DNA from: Simiduia agarivorans SA1 = DSM 21679
GTDB taxonomy: Bacteria > Pseudomonadota > Gammaproteobacteria > Pseudomonadales > Cellvibrionaceae
Reading direction: 5' to 3'
Assembly: GCF_000305785.2 (NCBI RefSeq)
Contig: NC_018868.3
Span: 1,040,001-1,104,000, forward strand
DNA length: 64,000 nucleotides
Shown: in pieces, positions 62,284-64,000 of the stretch
Layout: each line of letters begins with the position of its first letter
Numbering within the stretch: position 1 is the first letter of the stretch
The notes under the pieces: generated by a model
What the model saw: the letters and a program-made list of their open reading frames with translations, nothing else
What the model was told of the DNA's origin: nothing
Databases searched by the model: none
Translations under genes and position numbers: made by a program

Positions 62284-63723
62284 TCAGATCCAGCTTTTCA
62301 GCCACATCAGGCGGTAAAAATGCTTTATGTCGATCGGATAACCCACGGCTATCGGCAACCAATACCAAAATGCTGCCAGCACCAGAACCAGCAACACACC
62401 CATACCCACCAGGCCGACAGCATTGCGCCAACGCGAATCCCAGGGTTGACGCACTAAGCACGCCACACCCCAGGCGAGCGCAGCAAAACTGAACACCGAG
62501 GCGGGTTGGTAATGATAGGAAAACAAACACCGGCTCACTAACGCCCAGGGCAACAGGTTGGCAGCCAGGCCAATCAGAATGGCCAGTTGAATAAAAAATG
62601 TGCGCTCTAGCACACCGCTGACAAACCAGCGCCAGCAGGATTTCAGCAACAAGACCAACACCACCAGCGCGGCAATAAATCCGAGCGGATATAGCGCGGG
62701 GTTGCCAAGCTGATGAATCACGCGGTAACTGCTTTCACCCAACGCCGGTTGCAATTCGAACAAATAGCTCATCGGCCGGAGCTGCCACGGCCATTGGTAC
62801 CAGGCAGAGCAATAGGGGTGGTCATTCGCACCCACTTGTTGCGTATGAAAGCCCCGCATGACCTGATGAATCTCCAGGAACCCCTGCTGCTCCAGCCAGA
62901 GATAGGGTTGCCACCACAGCCAGTAACTGAGCAACGGTAACACCACGAGTGCGGCGAGCAATCGAGAGGCATCGGGCCCCCGCCACCGGAAACCGGTCGC
63001 CGGCGAAACCGGGCGATAATGATCAACCAGGCTCAGGCACGCACTTACGGTTAAAACCGCAACCGGAATCAACCAAAAACCCAAGCCATTCCACTTGATT
63101 GACACCACACTGCCGAACAGCACCCCCGCCGCCACCATCCAACCCATATGCCACCGGGCATCCTCTGCCCGCTGCCAACACCACAGTGCAGCGAGGCCGA
63201 GCGCGAGCATGACGATGTTGTTAAGCCCGGCACGGGAATCCACCACCAATGACGCATCGATGGCAACAAACAGGGCCAATAACAATCCCGCCAGTGCGCT
63301 TCCAGATAACCTGCGCAACCAGTCGCCCGCAAAAAAAACGCAACAAACACCCAGCGCCGCCGTTAACCAACGGTAGCTCAGCGGATCAATCTGGCTCCAT
63401 GACTGCGGTACCGAACCATCGACCCAAGGCAGCAGGTAATACAGCCAAATAGCGATCGCGAACAAGTAGTGGGTCAGCGGAGGATGCGCGGTTACAAAGG
63501 GCGTGCCGGTTTTTTCATTCAGTATTGCCCAGCCAAATTGCGGAATATTGATTTCATCAAAGTAGGCCACAGGCACATTGTCCAATTGCCAGAACCGCAA
63601 TGCGCTGCCGAACAAAAGGCAAAGCCCCATCAATACCGGATATTGACGCTCACACCATTCAGCAAACAGAACAGGCCAGGCAAACCGTTCCGATGTGTGA
63701 GTGGTATTCATTGTGTTGCTCAT
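62284..63723 (-). CDS. PMT-family membrane glycosyltransferase (GT39-like)
   Basis: A 479-residue membrane protein with about ten to twelve hydrophobic segments. It resembles protein O-mannosyltransferases: YFDEINIPQFGWAILNEKTGTPFVTAHPP near the N-terminus holds the Asp-Glu pair and the His-Pro-Pro loop of the family, and VDSRAGLNNIVMLALG and SRCLFSYHYQPA match later PMT motifs. It would transfer a sugar from a polyprenyl carrier to protein or another acceptor in the periplasm. The ATG at 63723 follows a GAGG element. It occupies the place upstream of tilS. Confidence 0.82.
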   Translation of the reverse strand: MSNTMNTTHTSERFAWPVLFAEWCERQYPVLMGLCLLFGSALRFWQLDNVPVAYFDEINIPQFGWAILNEKTGTPFVTAHPPLTHYLFAIAIWLYYLLPWVDGSVPQSWSQIDPLSYRWLTAALGVCCVFFAGDWLRRLSGSALAGLLLALFVAIDASLVVDSRAGLNNIVMLALGLAALWCWQRAEDARWHMGWMVAAGVLFGSVVSIKWNGLGFWLIPVAVLTVSACLSLVDHYRPVSPATGFRWRGPDASRLLAALVVLPLLSYWLWWQPYLWLEQQGFLEIHQVMRGFHTQQVGANDHPYCSAWYQWPWQLRPMSYLFELQPALGESSYRVIHQLGNPALYPLGFIAALVVLVLLLKSCWRWFVSGVLERTFFIQLAILIGLAANLLPWALVSRCLFSYHYQPASVFSFAALAWGVACLVRQPWDSRWRNAVGLVGMGVLLVLVLAAFWYWLPIAVGYPIDIKHFYRLMWLKSWI

Positions 63724-63892
63724 CCGCTGATTTCCCTCACTATGAATTCCCCGCCTCATTGGGCACAGAGGTGAATCCTAACGCCCGCGGGTAGCCTTTG
63801 CATACCTGCGCCCGGCTGCTGGAATGTAAGGAACCGACACACAACTCTGGTACAGTGCAGGTCTACTCATTGACATTCCGGTATTGAATTCC

Positions 63893-64000
63893 ATGAACGA
63901 ACCCGAGATCCGCACCTATGGCAGCTGGCGCTCGCCCATTCAGGCTCACATGCTCACACAGGCAGGCGTGCGCTTGGCGGAACCGCGATTGTTCAAAGGC
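63893..64000 (+). CDS. N-terminal fragment, probable S9 family peptidase
   Basis: Only the first 36 codons are inside the window. The sequence MNEPEIRTYGSWRSPIQAHML resembles the start of S9 (prolyl oligopeptidase) family proteins, which commonly open with a YGSWxSPI motif, from memory. The catalytic domain is outside, so the call is tentative. It is divergent from the glycosyltransferase gene. Confidence 0.6.
   Translation, partial: MNEPEIRTYGSWRSPIQAHMLTQAGVRLAEPRLFKG

Noticed and set aside
63870..63892. TTGACA just before the S9 peptidase-like start as a -35
   Set aside because: A -10 at normal spacing would fall on or after the ATG, so the match is probably chance.

Overview
This window looks like chromosomal DNA of a marine-type gammaproteobacterium, probably of the Cellvibrionales/Pseudomonas side of the class. 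That placement is an inference from gene order (der-bamB-yfgM-hisS-ispG-rodZ-pilW-rlmN-ndk, trmJ/suhB, secDF-tgt-queA, and pyrG-kdsA-eno-ftsB-ispD-ispF-truD-pcm-nlpD-rpoS) and from protein resemblance; no database search was run. Coding density is high. I saw no insertion sequence, prophage, integron or CRISPR array.

Layout. 1-9.4 kb: a nine-gene minus-strand block from ndk down to der, covering nucleotide pools, rRNA/tRNA modification, type IV pilus and cell-shape factors, isoprenoid synthesis, histidyl-tRNA synthetase, outer-membrane assembly and ribosome GTPase. 9.4-17.2 kb: one iron-sulfur cluster operon, iscR-iscS-sufB-sufC-sufD-sufS-sufA-like-sufT-sufE, with an IscR-box-like promoter. 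It sits where related genomes carry the ISC operon, but iscU, hscBA, fdx and iscX are gone and SUF genes take their place. 17.2-26.5 kb: trmJ, divergent suhB, a soluble PAS-PAS hybrid histidine kinase, then secF, secD, tgt and queA, with no yajC between secD and tgt. 26.5-27.1 kb: a gene-free stretch full of hairpins and a 43-bp direct repeat, then tRNA-Leu(CAA).

27.3-47.5 kb is the more variable half. It holds a DUF885 lipoprotein peptidase; a Tat-exported class V aminotransferase; a MarR regulator beside the homogentisate pathway (hmgA-fahA-maiA); tpx; a cyclase-FHA protein with an RDD membrane protein; a small zinc-ribbon protein; an M15 peptidase; a beta-barrel protein; a solute-binding protein; a YdiJ-type FAD/Fe-S dehydrogenase; a ThDP-dependent 2-keto acid decarboxylase with a structured leader; and an unsaturated-fatty-acid beta-oxidation pair (ECH1-type dienoyl-CoA isomerase and FadH) divergent from a TetR regulator.

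47.5-64 kb: rnb, then the long minus-strand run rpoS-nlpD-popT(DUF368)-pcm-truD-ispF-ispD-ftsB-eno-kdsA-pyrG, followed by tilS, a PMT-family glycosyltransferase, and the 5' end of a divergent gene resembling S9 peptidases. surE is missing from its usual place between truD and pcm.

The strongest leads are the hybrid ISC/SUF locus under IscR with an IscS lacking its usual C-terminal tail; the ribosome-site-sequestering hairpin that makes up almost the whole predicted leader of the decarboxylase gene; the palindrome that supplies back-to-back -35 boxes to the dienoyl-CoA isomerase operon and tetR; and the perfect palindrome at the marR promoter.
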